Of a DNA stretch of 64,000 bases, positions 18,731-27,306 are shown one piece after another (position 1 is the stretch's first letter; every line of letters starts with the position of its first letter). This DNA is from Salinispira pacifica. Lineage in GTDB: Bacteria; Spirochaetota; Spirochaetia; DSM-27196; Salinispiraceae. A program made the translations under genes and the position numbers. The stretch is taken from the NCBI RefSeq assembly GCF_000507245.1, contig NC_023035.1, positions 3,081,570 through 3,145,569 on the forward strand, read 5' to 3'. Under the pieces are notes generated by a model. The model saw only the letters and a program-made list of their open reading frames with translations, made no database searches and was not told where the DNA came from.

Positions 18731-20461
18731 CTAGTATTTCCGGGGCTTGGGTTCCCAGATGCTGGTATCCACTTCTTTGTAATCAATCTTCACTTTGTCG
18801 CCGTCAATCCCTGCCAGTGTATGCTTCAGCCACTGCTTGTCATCCCGGTCGGGAAAATCCTTACGGCTGTGGGCGCCCCGGCTTTCCCTGCGGTTCAGTG
18901 CGCTTTCGGCCGTTATCAGGCTGATATCCAGGAGATTCTCCAGCTCCAGGATTCCGAGGATGTCCGAGTTGAACTGGGCAGCAGGATCTTCCACCCGAAG
19001 CTCATGGCACCGGTCCCTCAGGGATTGCACATCCTTCACCGCCTGGGCCATTTCGTCCTCGGTGCGGTACACTCCGACGTTTTTCATCATGCTTTCCTGC
19101 ATTTCGGTGAAAATCGGGCCGGGATGAGCGCCCTTTTTGCCGTCTTTCAGGCGGGCAAGCTTTTCCCGGAAGGCATCTCCTGCTCCGGAGGGCAGAGCCG
19201 GCATATCAGCGCCTTTCACATACTCTGCAATATGCTGGCCGGCACGGCGTCCGAACACCACCAGATCCACCAGACTGTTGGTTCCCAGCCGGTTGGCTCC
19301 GTGAACGCTTACACATGCAGCCTCTCCGGCGGCGTAAAGTCCTTCATACAGTTGAGCACCTGTCGTGACCTGTCCGTGGACGTTGGTGGGGATTCCCCCC
19401 ATGGCGTAGTGGGCGGTGGGCTGAACCGGCATGGGTTTCTCCGCCGGATCCACATCAAGATAGGTTCGGCAGAAGTCGGCGATATCCGGTATCCGCTCCT
19501 CAACCACTTCCCTGCCCAGATGGGTGGCATCCAGATAGACATAATCATCAATACCCCGGTCACCCCGGATTCCCTTGCCTTCGGCGATTTCGGTCATAAT
19601 GGCCCGGCTGACCATATCTCTGGGAGCCAGGTCCAGAAGGGTTGGCGCATATTTTTCCATGAAACGTTCGCCCTTGGAGTTTCGAAGGATTCCCCCCTCT
19701 CCGCGAACACCCTCTGTTATGAGAATTCCCATCTTGTAAATTCCGGTGGGATGAAACTGGAAGAACTCCATGTCCATGAGAGGGATTCCCGCACGGGCCA
19801 CAAGGGCCGGACCGTCACCGGTATTGGCCAGGGCATTGGAAGTGGTCTTGAACATCCGGCCGAAACCGCCTGTTGCAAACATCACCGCTTTGGAACGGAA
19901 AATGTGGATCTCCCCGGTTTTCAATTCCAGGGCCACAATACCCGCCACCTTGTTACCGTCCATAATCAGTTCCACGGCCTGGAACTCATCGAAAAACGAC
20001 ACATCATTCTTAATACACTGCTGATACAGGGTCTGAAGAATCATGTGACCGGTCCGGTCCGCTGCATAACAGGATCTGCGAACCGCCGCTTCTCCGAAAT
20101 TCCTGGTGTGACCGCCGAAGCGTCGTTGACCGATTTTTCCTTCGGGGGTTCTGGAAAACGGCAGACCCTTGTTTTCCAGATCGTACACGGCATGCACTGC
20201 TTCTTCGGCGAGAATCATGGCGGCTTTCTGGTCCACCAGATAATCTCCACCCTTCACCGTGTCGAAGGCATGCCACTCGGGCTTGTCTTCTTCATAGTTC
20301 CCCAGGGCCGCACCGATACCGCCCTGGGCAGCACCTGTATGACTTCTGGATGGATAGAGCTTGGAAATCACCGCTGTTTTGGAAGACTTGCTTGCTTCCA
20401 GCGCAGCATAGAGGCCCGATCCGCCGGCACCAATAATTACCGCATCAAATTCATGTATCAA
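18731..20461 (-). CDS. sdhA: Succinate dehydrogenase flavoprotein subunit
   Basis: A 576-residue protein with the FAD motif [13 protein letters not shown], the covalent-flavin region [17 protein letters not shown], the catalytic HPTGI block, and the C-terminal substrate region REHxxK-type ([16 protein letters not shown]). It oxidises succinate to fumarate and passes electrons to SdhB. The start is TTG at 20459-20461, chosen because AAGGAG lies 6 nt upstream and no in-frame ATG fits. A good promoter lies about 215 nt upstream. No sdhC or sdhD gene is adjacent on either side, so the membrane anchor must lie elsewhere. A fumarate reductase role cannot be excluded, but the 2-OGDH operon favours oxidation. 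Confidence 0.94.
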   Translation of the reverse strand: MIHEFDAVIIGAGGSGLYAALEASKSSKTAVISKLYPSRSHTGAAQGGIGAALGNYEEDKPEWHAFDTVKGGDYLVDQKAAMILAEEAVHAVYDLENKGLPFSRTPEGKIGQRRFGGHTRNFGEAAVRRSCYAADRTGHMILQTLYQQCIKNDVSFFDEFQAVELIMDGNKVAGIVALELKTGEIHIFRSKAVMFATGGFGRMFKTTSNALANTGDGPALVARAGIPLMDMEFFQFHPTGIYKMGILITEGVRGEGGILRNSKGERFMEKYAPTLLDLAPRDMVSRAIMTEIAEGKGIRGDRGIDDYVYLDATHLGREVVEERIPDIADFCRTYLDVDPAEKPMPVQPTAHYAMGGIPTNVHGQVTTGAQLYEGLYAAGEAACVSVHGANRLGTNSLVDLVVFGRRAGQHIAEYVKGADMPALPSGAGDAFREKLARLKDGKKGAHPGPIFTEMQESMMKNVGVYRTEDEMAQAVKDVQSLRDRCHELRVEDPAAQFNSDILGILELENLLDISLITAESALNRRESRGAHSRKDFPDRDDKQWLKHTLAGIDGDKVKIDYKEVDTSIWEPKPRKY

Positions 20462-20710
20462 GACGTACTCCTTACCAATATCACCCGCCCGGAGTCCGAT
20501 CGGCCCGCGGCGGGCTGGGATGTCCTACTATTCAGCATACGACTTCTGCCCGGCGACGGCCAGAAAAAAACTCAAAAGACGCCGAAACAGGTCATATATG
20601 CACCCGGAACCATAATTGAACGATCATTCATTTCAGACCTACGTTAATCGTAAACACCGAGTGTTTTTGTCAGATATTTCTACTATAGGACGACATTGTG
20701 AATCTGGCAA
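20462..20710 (-). promoter_or_regulatory. sdh operon promoter and long 5' leader
   Basis: The 360-bp space between amrS and sdhA holds no gene of normal size. On the minus strand TTGCCA (20705-20710), a 17-bp spacer and TATAGT (20682-20687) form a strong promoter. The start would be near 20675, leaving about 214 nt of leader before the TTG of sdhA. The leader contains a small hairpin (AAACAC/GTGTTT, 20652-20666), a 19-codon open frame (20631 to 20572) without a convincing ribosome site, and a U-run right after that frame. No known riboswitch class is recognised. Confidence 0.6.
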
Positions 20711-20821
20711 ACAGAAAAGTGTATTTATTTATAAATATCCGGGTATCGATAAAAAAGCGCTCATTCCTGAATGTCATTCGTGAATTTTCGCTGAATCCGG
20801 TTCTTCCGCCGCCCATGTCCC

Positions 20822-21928
20822 TCAGTCATATCTTCCGTAGAGAGCTGTACCGCAGTCAGGACAAAAAGCCGATCCCCCGGGATCCGTATGACTATGCCGG
20901 CGGCCGGTTTTTTGCTGATTTTTCCGGGTCCGGACACGGGACCGGATGCGGTACCCGTCCCGGTGTATCAACTCTGCACCGCAGCTGGAGCATCGGGTGT
21001 TGCCGTAGCCCTCCACCCGGGCATTCCCCAGATATATATGGGGGATCACGCCCCGCTGCCTGAACTCATCTATTATATCAGTAACAAAATCCGGAGATGT
21101 GGGCGGGATATGACTCATCTTATAGGCGGGATGAAACAGACTGAGATGCCACACCTTGACGCCCCCATCCTCCAGCTGCTTTCCGATTTCTACGATCTCA
21201 TCCCGACTGTGAAGATCCTGGATCACCAGGGTTGTCACCTCCAGAACATGGTCGGGGGAGCGTGCGATCCTTCGGATATTTTCCATCACCGGCTTAAGGC
21301 CGCCTCTGCAGTAGCGTGGATAAAAATCACCCGGGCCTTTCAGGTCGATGTTGAAGGCGGAAATCTGCTCCATAAGCCTGCTGCATGCATCGTAGGAGTA
21401 AAATCCGTTACTCACCATAATGCAGCTTGCGCCCCGGGCATTCACTTCCCTGGAAACGGCGAACATGGAATCCTGCCATACCGCCGGTTCGGAATAGGTG
21501 AACGCAACGGGAATCTTTCCGGCATCTTCCCAGAGGGAAGTGATCTCTTCCGGGCTGTAGGCCCGGTACTGCCCCGGATGGCGGTACTCCCGGTGCACCA
21601 GTTGATAATTCTGACAGAAGCTGCAGCGGAAATTGCAGCCGAAGGCTCCCAGGGAAAGACACCGGCTTCCGGGGTAAAAATGGTACAGGGGCTTTTTCTC
21701 CACCGCTTCGCTTCTGGGGGGGATAAACTCCATGGGGTAGCGGCTGATAATTTCGCCTCCCCGGCGCAGCCGTACGCCGCAGCGGCCCTCCTCACCGTCG
21801 GCAAGCCTGCACTGGAAAGCGCAGAAGTCACAGGTAATTCTGTCTGAATCTGCCGGGGACATGCGGGTGCCCGATTTCTGATTTTGATTTTGAGACTGAT
21901 CCCGGGATCGGGCCTGCTCCGGGGTCAT
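20822..21928 (-). CDS. amrS: AmmeMemoRadiSam system radical SAM enzyme
   Basis: A 368-residue protein with an N-terminal Cys-rich segment (CDFCAFQCRL..GRCGVR). The radical SAM cluster motif CNFRCSFCQN lies in the GAFGCNF context typical of this family (relatives of pyruvate-formate-lyase activase). It ends with a zinc-ribbon-like C-terminus (CSSCG ... CPDCG). It cleaves SAM to a 5'-deoxyadenosyl radical; the substrate of the family is not established to my knowledge. The start codon overlaps the stop of amrA (ATGA), and amrA overlaps amrB, so the three are translationally coupled. The 20 residues before MSPADSD are Gln/Asn-rich and may not be essential. Confidence 0.92.
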   Translation of the reverse strand: MTPEQARSRDQSQNQNQKSGTRMSPADSDRITCDFCAFQCRLADGEEGRCGVRLRRGGEIISRYPMEFIPPRSEAVEKKPLYHFYPGSRCLSLGAFGCNFRCSFCQNYQLVHREYRHPGQYRAYSPEEITSLWEDAGKIPVAFTYSEPAVWQDSMFAVSREVNARGASCIMVSNGFYSYDACSRLMEQISAFNIDLKGPGDFYPRYCRGGLKPVMENIRRIARSPDHVLEVTTLVIQDLHSRDEIVEIGKQLEDGGVKVWHLSLFHPAYKMSHIPPTSPDFVTDIIDEFRQRGVIPHIYLGNARVEGYGNTRCSSCGAELIHRDGYRIRSRVRTRKNQQKTGRRHSHTDPGGSAFCPDCGTALYGRYD

Positions 21929-22629
21929 GATGGTGCCCCCGGGGAGATATCAGGATCGGATTCAGACATATGGAGAGAAGAAAACAGCTGGAAACTCATC
22001 CGGGGATCCTGCCAGGCATGGGAAGGAAGCCCGGCCTTGAGACAGAGGCGCTGAAGAGTGTGCGAGGCATCCCACCCCTGTTCAACGGCAACCTCCGGAA
22101 GAAACACCGCCGAACGGCCGGAAAGAGAGATAATAATTCCGTGTTCACCCACCCGGAATGCTTCCGGCCCCTCTGCAGGTTCGGGCGGGCTGAGAAGTGA
22201 GAGGGAAATTTCGCATTCAGGGAGTTCGCCGGCCTGAAGGGGCGGAAAACGACGGTCACGGAATGCCGCATTACGGCTCACCGCGGCCAGGCTGTGCTCC
22301 AAAGGCTGGTCTGTAACAATCCGGCCGATACAGCCCCGCAGCTCCCGGGATTTCTTCAGAGTAACGAATAATCCGCAGCGAAGTGAGAGGAAGGGTTTGA
22401 GAAGCACCCGCTCGTCCCCGGAAAACTCCACGGCTGAAACAGCCGGAGGATCAAAAGGAGAGGCGGAAATTGAATCGGAACCGTGCCCCGGTACATCCCC
22501 GGAATCCGTCCCCTCCATGCCCAGATCGTGTCTCAGCACCCGGCGGATGTATGCCAGAAGGAGGAGCTTCTGCCGTGGATTCGGCGACGGAAGACCGGAT
22601 GGTCCGCTGGAAGCCTGGTCAGGACTCAT
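21925..22629 (-). CDS. amrA: AmmeMemoRadiSam system protein A (AMMECR1 domain)
   Basis: About 234 residues. The AMMECR1 domain occupies the C-terminal two thirds, with LRGCIGRIVTDQPLEHSLAAVSRNAAFRD as its hallmark (split: LRGCIGRI, then AAFRDRRFPPL) and later VFLPEVAVEQGWDA. The frame is open far upstream inside amrB, but the ATG at 22627-22629 gives MSPDQASS and overlaps the amrB stop by about 10 nt, the expected coupled arrangement. The human homologue is AMMECR1; the molecular function is not settled. Residues about 45-75 form a nonconserved Gly/Ser/Asp-rich insert. Confidence 0.88.
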   Translation of the reverse strand: MSPDQASSGPSGLPSPNPRQKLLLLAYIRRVLRHDLGMEGTDSGDVPGHGSDSISASPFDPPAVSAVEFSGDERVLLKPFLSLRCGLFVTLKKSRELRGCIGRIVTDQPLEHSLAAVSRNAAFRDRRFPPLQAGELPECEISLSLLSPPEPAEGPEAFRVGEHGIIISLSGRSAVFLPEVAVEQGWDASHTLQRLCLKAGLPSHAWQDPRMSFQLFSSLHMSESDPDISPGAPS

Positions 22630-23662
22630 ACCACACCCCGCTGCAGTAGGATACCGAGTTCTGACTTCCGTCATAGAACTCCTCCAGAACATCGTCGCCG
22701 CTGAAATTGAAAACGGGGTGGGGTTCGCTGACTCCACCGGGTGCCGGTGCATCCAGCGCCCCCAGAGTTGCGGAGCTGTAGTATGCGCAGAGCCTGCCTG
22801 AGAGTCCCCTGATGGAGGCAAAACGGGCGAAGGCGAGAATTCCGGCAATACCGCAGATGCTGGGAGGAACGTTCTCACGCATAATCTCCAGGGCATCCTC
22901 CCACCGGCCTGCGGCGGCAGCTGAGGCAACAGAAAGATCCCGCAGCCTGAGCCTTCGCCTGGCATCACTGCTGGCAAGACCTCCCGCCGGCGTGTGGGAG
23001 AATCGGGGCCCGTAATGACTGTAATCACTGCTGACAAAGATCCGGGTTTTCCGGCCTCGGGCCTCCAGCTCAGCAATCCGTTCATCCAGCTGCCGTCCAA
23101 GCTCAATGATCTGCTTCCGTGCAGCATCCCGATTTGCCAGATCCAGCCGGGGGGTGAGCAGAGGCTCAAGGGTGATGGATGAAATCTCCGAATCTTTCCG
23201 GGGGGCGGTTCCCGGAAGCTCTCCCCGGATCAATGCCCCAATCCCCGGAAGAAGAAGTTCAATCGCATGCTCGTCTTCCACCGCCCGTTGGGCAAGGGGA
23301 TATCTCACCAGCCCCCCCGGATTCCTGGGCAGCTGAACCCTCAGGTTTCCATAGGGAGTTTCCATGGAAGAAATATCAGCTGAAAAAAATTCATATCCAC
23401 GGAGAAGCTGATAATGGCTGGGTGCAATGAGAATAATGTGGCTGTTCTCCAGACTGAACTGCTGAAGAGCCGCAAGCTGAGCGGCGGCGGAGTAGACAAG
23501 TCCTGCATGGGGCAGCACCGCCCCGAACGCCGTACTGGCAGGTGCCGGCGGTGCACCCCCAGGGTGGAGAGATAGCTGAGCCTTCTGCCAAATTCGGTCC
23601 AGAGACCGGATATCAGCAGGATACCAGGCACCGGCAAATTTCAATGCACGAATCCCCTTCAT
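22619..23662 (-). CDS. amrB: AmmeMemoRadiSam system protein B (Memo-like)
   Basis: A 347-residue Memo/class III extradiol dioxygenase-like protein. Conserved blocks are FAGAWYPAD at the start, LPHAGLVYS, APSHYQ and SSDYSHYGPRF, which supply the His/Asp metal-site residues. In eukaryotes Memo binds a metal and has redox and motility roles; in bacteria the trio with AMMECR1 and a radical SAM enzyme is widespread but of unknown substrate. It is the first gene of the trio. Its promoter ends 6 nt before the ATG with no usable ribosome site, so the mRNA is probably leaderless. Confidence 0.9.
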   Translation of the reverse strand: MKGIRALKFAGAWYPADIRSLDRIWQKAQLSLHPGGAPPAPASTAFGAVLPHAGLVYSAAAQLAALQQFSLENSHIILIAPSHYQLLRGYEFFSADISSMETPYGNLRVQLPRNPGGLVRYPLAQRAVEDEHAIELLLPGIGALIRGELPGTAPRKDSEISSITLEPLLTPRLDLANRDAARKQIIELGRQLDERIAELEARGRKTRIFVSSDYSHYGPRFSHTPAGGLASSDARRRLRLRDLSVASAAAAGRWEDALEIMRENVPPSICGIAGILAFARFASIRGLSGRLCAYYSSATLGALDAPAPGGVSEPHPVFNFSGDDVLEEFYDGSQNSVSYCSGVWYES

Positions 23663-23668
23663 ACTTTC

Positions 23669-23697
23669 AGTCTAATCCTCTACAGGGCATGGCACAA
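23669..23697 (-). promoter_or_regulatory. Promoter abutting amrB (leaderless type)
   Basis: On the minus strand TTGTGC (23692-23697), a 17-bp spacer and TAGACT (23669-23674). Six nucleotides separate the -10 box from the amrB ATG at 23662, placing the expected start on the start codon. Confidence 0.6.
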
Positions 23698-23784
23698 GTT
23701 TTCCAAATACAATATATTGAACAATGACCTCCGGCAGTTCCCCTGAGAGGCGGGGGTCCAACCAGAACCATCACAGGAGTCCAT

Positions 23785-24081
23785 ATGGATATGAGTGTTT
23801 TCGAAATTATCATGCTGGTCTGTTTCGGCCTGGCGTGGCCGTTCTCCATCTACCGGTCGTGGAAATCCCGGCAGATTGCAGGTAAGAGCCTGGTTTTTCT
23901 CTTCGCCCTGCTCATCGGGTATATTTCCGGTATCTTTCACAAGATATTTTATTCCTTCGATCCGGTGATCTTTTTCTATGCCCTGAACGGTACAATGGTG
24001 CTGATCGATATTTCGTTGTATTTCAGAAATAAATACCTGTATATTAAGGAAACAGGCGAAGCTAAGGAGACGGTGGAATAA
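23785..24081 (+). CDS. Small three-helix membrane protein, PQ-loop-like
   Basis: A 98-residue protein with about three membrane segments (residues 8-22, 38-52, 58-77). The first is followed by WPFSIYRSWKSRQIAGKS, which resembles the PQ-loop/SWEET-type motif (proline, then a short basic loop, then GKS). Function is unknown; half-transporters of this kind usually dimerise. A strong AGGAGT site precedes the ATG. Its stop overlaps the next start (TAATG), so it is coupled to the flavodoxin gene. Confidence 0.75.
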   Translation: MDMSVFEIIMLVCFGLAWPFSIYRSWKSRQIAGKSLVFLFALLIGYISGIFHKIFYSFDPVIFFYALNGTMVLIDISLYFRNKYLYIKETGEAKETVE

Positions 24082-24566
24082 TGGTACTCATAGTATTTTC
24101 CAGTCGCGGCGGAGCGACCAAAGACATTGCATTGAAAATTCAGGAAGGATTACGAACCTCGGGAATTAAGGCGGATGTGGAAGATGTGAAAAACAAGCCC
24201 GACCCTTCAGCATACTCAACCGTCATTTTGGGTGCGGGAATCCGGGCCGGATCCATAACAGGCGCCATGAAACGGTACTGGCAGCGAAACGAAGAAGAAC
24301 TCACCCAACGAGCGCTTCTACTTTATGTCTCCTCAATGGCAAGGGGTGAAACGGGAAAAGAATATGTGGACAGCAACTTCAGCCCCCGGCTTCTGGCCCA
24401 TGCACGCTTTGCGGGCAGCTGCGGCGGCAGAATCCGTCTCGAAGAATTAAGCGGATTTGCCCGTTTTATATTGAAGAAAGTGGCCAGCATCACCGAAAAC
24501 CAGGAAAGTCTTGATGAGAAGAGCATAGAAACCATCATTCAGACTGCTCAAAGCGCAGAAGACTGA
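24081..24566 (+). CDS. Flavodoxin-domain protein resembling HemG (protoporphyrinogen oxidase type)
   Basis: A 161-residue single flavodoxin domain. The FMN phosphate loop is FSSRGGATKDIA, followed by GAGIRAGSIT and LLYVSSMARGETGKEY. These two segments and FAGSCGGRIRLEELSGFARFILKKV line up with E. coli HemG (GASIRYG.., the long loop and FAGALRY..). The length also fits better than menaquinone-type flavodoxins. It may oxidise protoporphyrinogen IX, but no heme biosynthesis gene is nearby, so I leave the symbol blank. It overlaps the PQ-loop-like gene and lies 21 nt before the MATE gene. Confidence 0.75.
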   Translation: MVLIVFSSRGGATKDIALKIQEGLRTSGIKADVEDVKNKPDPSAYSTVILGAGIRAGSITGAMKRYWQRNEEELTQRALLLYVSSMARGETGKEYVDSNFSPRLLAHARFAGSCGGRIRLEELSGFARFILKKVASITENQESLDEKSIETIIQTAQSAED

Positions 24567-24587
24567 CCGCAGCAAAAGGCAGGAAAC

Positions 24588-25976
24588 TTGTCCCAGGAAA
24601 ATTTTCTCAAACCGGGAACCGGCATTGAACCCAGTGAAAAGCGGGATGTATACCGCCAGCTGCTGCTCATCGCCGGTCCCATTATGCTCACGAATTTCCT
24701 CCAGACCCTGTACAACCTTACAGACACCTATTTCCTTGGACAGCTTGGAAGAAATGAAGTAAGTTCCCCGGCTACCAGCTTCAATATTATTTTTCTGCTC
24801 ATCCTCTTCAGCGGCGGCTTCAGCCATGCGGGGCGGACGCTTATCAGCCAGGCGAAGGGACGGGGAGACCCGGAACGCAGCGATTTCTACCTGGGGCAGC
24901 TTACCGGCATGATGCTGCTGGGCGGTCTGATCATCACTCCCCTGATCCAGATTGCGATTCCCGCCATACTGCGTCTGATCGCGGTTCCCGAAGTCATTTA
25001 CGCACCCACCCTGGGCTACCTGAGGGTGGTTCTTGCGGGCCTTCCGTTTATGTTTCTCACCTTTGCCCTTCAGGCGGCATTTCAGGGCATGGGCGACAGC
25101 ATGACGCCGTTTATTATCAATATGATATCAGTGGCTGTGAACATTCTTCTGGATTGGCTTCTGATATTCGGCATTGGGGTCTTTCCCGCCATGGCAGTGG
25201 CGGGGGCCGCCTGGGCGACCTTCATCGCACGGGCCTTGAACGCCATCCTGGCATTGGCGGTACTTCTGTTCCGGGACAGCGGCCTGCAGCTGAAACCCGA
25301 AAATCTCCGCCCAGACGCCAAAGCGTACAAGCTGATCATTCGAATCGGACTGCCCGCAAGTCTGGGCCAGAGTGCTGCAGCCCTGGGCTTTACCGTGCTG
25401 CAGGGCATTATCAACAGCTTCGGAACTGCAGTGATTGCCGCATTCAATGTGGGAAGCAGAATTATCAATCTCTTTATGATGCCGGCAATGGGTCTGAGCC
25501 AGGCAACATCGGTGATGGTTGGGCAGAAGCTGGGTGCACGCCGCCGGGACCTGGCCTTTCTTGCCCTCCGCCAGGCAAGTCTCACCAGTCTGGTGTTTAT
25601 CAGTATTTCCATGACTGTCACCTTCTTTTTCGGCAACTCGGTGACGGGATTCTTCGTGCCAGATCCCCAGGTGATCCGATGGGGGGCGATTTTATTCAGG
25701 CTGGTGAGTCCCTCTGTGGTGTTTTTCGCCCTGTTCACCGTATTCAACGGAGCATTTCAGGGAAGCGGAGACACCAGACCGGTTGCCGTCCTGAATACCA
25801 TGCGCTTGTGGGGGATCCGTCTTCCGGTTGCTTTTCTTCTGGTGACAGTCCTCGGCTGGGGCCCGGAAGGGATTTGGATCGGAATGATTCTCTCGAATTT
25901 GCTTACGGCGATGTCCGCCCTTGTTCTTCTGCTGAAGAGGCCGTGGTACGCGAAGCTTGACCCTGACGATATTTAG
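24588..25976 (+). CDS. MATE-family multidrug/toxin exporter
   Basis: A 462-residue protein with 12 predicted membrane helices in two similar halves. Motifs include GPIMLTNFLQTLYNLTDTYFLGQLG at the first helix and, in the second half, AFNVGSRI and GLSQATSVMVGQKLGA. It belongs to the NorM/DinF-type antiporters that exchange cationic organic compounds against Na+ or H+. The start codon is TTG (24588) with AGGAAA 4-5 nt upstream. It ends the PQ-loop/flavodoxin/MATE run. Its last 74 nt overlap the 3' end of the convergent methyltransferase gene. Confidence 0.92.
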   Translation: MSQENFLKPGTGIEPSEKRDVYRQLLLIAGPIMLTNFLQTLYNLTDTYFLGQLGRNEVSSPATSFNIIFLLILFSGGFSHAGRTLISQAKGRGDPERSDFYLGQLTGMMLLGGLIITPLIQIAIPAILRLIAVPEVIYAPTLGYLRVVLAGLPFMFLTFALQAAFQGMGDSMTPFIINMISVAVNILLDWLLIFGIGVFPAMAVAGAAWATFIARALNAILALAVLLFRDSGLQLKPENLRPDAKAYKLIIRIGLPASLGQSAAALGFTVLQGIINSFGTAVIAAFNVGSRIINLFMMPAMGLSQATSVMVGQKLGARRRDLAFLALRQASLTSLVFISISMTVTFFFGNSVTGFFVPDPQVIRWGAILFRLVSPSVVFFALFTVFNGAFQGSGDTRPVAVLNTMRLWGIRLPVAFLLVTVLGWGPEGIWIGMILSNLLTAMSALVLLLKRPWYAKLDPDDI

Positions 25977-27066
25977 TCGGCGGGGAATCCTCATACCGGG
26001 CCTGGAAGGTGAATCTCGGATTGCCGCCCCTGTGTTCAACTGCCCCCAGCTCCTCCAGTATCTGGAGTTTCAGCTTTCGCTCCTGGGCGGTCATCACCGG
26101 AAATCCGTAGTGAATATTTTCATATTTCAGCTCTTTTCCTGATGTCTGCCTGCTGTGTACAAACTGAAGATGATCCTGAAGCCGTTGATACTGCAGCCCC
26201 ATGAGGTAATCCCGGGAATTGGTGAAATCATCTTCCATGCTCTCGAGAATTCTTCCGTCCACCTCAAATCCCACAGAGTTGCGGCCTGAGGCCGCTGCTG
26301 CCAGACTGGTGGTGCCGGTGCCCAGAAAGGGATCCAGCACCGTATCCTGCTGTGCACTGAACATTTGTATGAGGCGGAAGGGGATCTCCATGGGGAAGGC
26401 TGCGCTCCGGGTACGCATAAACAGCTTGTCGCTGCGGAATTCCGGGATGCTCAGGTGCTGCCGCGCCCCCCGTATCTCCCAGAGATCGGAGAACCAGAGG
26501 TTCCGCTCCTCCCAGAAATAGGCCGAGCGCCGACGCAGCTCCTTTTCATCGCTGGTGCTGAAACGGCGGTTTCCGCCCTTCCGTGCAAGAATGATGTGCT
26601 CGTGTTCCAGCGTCACATACGCTCCCCCGGGAAGCATACCGCTTCCCATAAACTTATTGGGTGCGTTGGTGGGCTTCCGCCAGATGATCTGGGGAAGAAT
26701 ATGAAAGCCCAGTCTTCTGAGCGTATGGATAATGCGGCTCTGATTGTGAAAAAGCCGGAAATGCGCTCCCAGTTTACGCGTCGCATCTCCGACATTTATT
26801 GCAATCATTCCGCCGGGGATCAGAACCCGGAAGCATTCCTCCCAGACTGAGTCGAGCATCACATGCATGCGCTCAAATGCCTCCGGCCCCTTATCTCCGG
26901 CAAGTACCGACCCCAGTTCGGGGTCAAAACCGCTGAACTGTTCATCCCACATTTGGATCATGGGATAGGGAGGCGAGGTCACCACCAGATTCACCGATCC
27001 GTCTTCCAGCTGCCCCATGCGTCCCGAGGATGCGTGGAAGACTCTATGTTCTGTTGCCTCAATCAT
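25903..27066 (-). CDS. Orphan site-specific DNA methyltransferase (beta-class, N4-cytosine or N6-adenine)
   Basis: A 387-residue protein. Catalytic motif TSPPY lies at residues 30-34 and the SAM-binding motif DPFLGTGTTSLAAAASGRNSVGFEVD (FxGxG) near residue 245, the beta-class motif order. TSPPY is common in m4C enzymes but also occurs in m6A enzymes, so the modified base is open. Target recognition is presumably in the central part (100-220). No restriction endonuclease or specificity gene is adjacent, so it is an orphan modifier. The last about 25 residues are low-complexity and are encoded in the overlap with the MATE gene. Confidence 0.9.
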   Translation of the reverse strand: MIEATEHRVFHASSGRMGQLEDGSVNLVVTSPPYPMIQMWDEQFSGFDPELGSVLAGDKGPEAFERMHVMLDSVWEECFRVLIPGGMIAINVGDATRKLGAHFRLFHNQSRIIHTLRRLGFHILPQIIWRKPTNAPNKFMGSGMLPGGAYVTLEHEHIILARKGGNRRFSTSDEKELRRRSAYFWEERNLWFSDLWEIRGARQHLSIPEFRSDKLFMRTRSAAFPMEIPFRLIQMFSAQQDTVLDPFLGTGTTSLAAAASGRNSVGFEVDGRILESMEDDFTNSRDYLMGLQYQRLQDHLQFVHSRQTSGKELKYENIHYGFPVMTAQERKLKLQILEELGAVEHRGGNPRFTFQARYEDSPPTKYRQGQASRTTASSAEEQGRTSP

Positions 27067-27120
27067 TATGTATCCTGATGCCCTCTCTTCAGGAAGGCTG
27101 CCCCGCTCTCTCCAACTTCT

Positions 27121-27137
27121 GGTAGTATACGACTACC
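27121..27137. promoter_or_regulatory. Palindrome between divergent methyltransferase and nucleotidyltransferase genes
   Basis: GGTAGT (27121-27126) and ACTACC (27132-27137) flank a 5-nt centre in the 240-bp divergent space. The size and symmetry suit a dimeric repressor site. A pair of GTCTAG direct repeats follows at about 27150-27175. No regulator is identified. Confidence 0.35.
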
Positions 27138-27306
27138 TTCACAGTATGTCTAGTCCTGGAAAAAAAGTCTAGCGATTTTTCCGGATTTTTCGGATATGCT
27201 CTTTCTGACGCCCCGAAGAATGTTGAAACACGCCTTGATTCTTCAAAAAGCACGGCGGGCTCAAACCCATGGGGTGCAACCACTCCCGTATGAATAAGGA
27301 AATACC

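Noticed and set aside
20462-20821. A hidden sdhC or sdhD anchor gene upstream of sdhA
   Set aside because: I read the minus strand here: only a 19-codon frame without hydrophobic helices appears. The space holds a promoter and leader instead.
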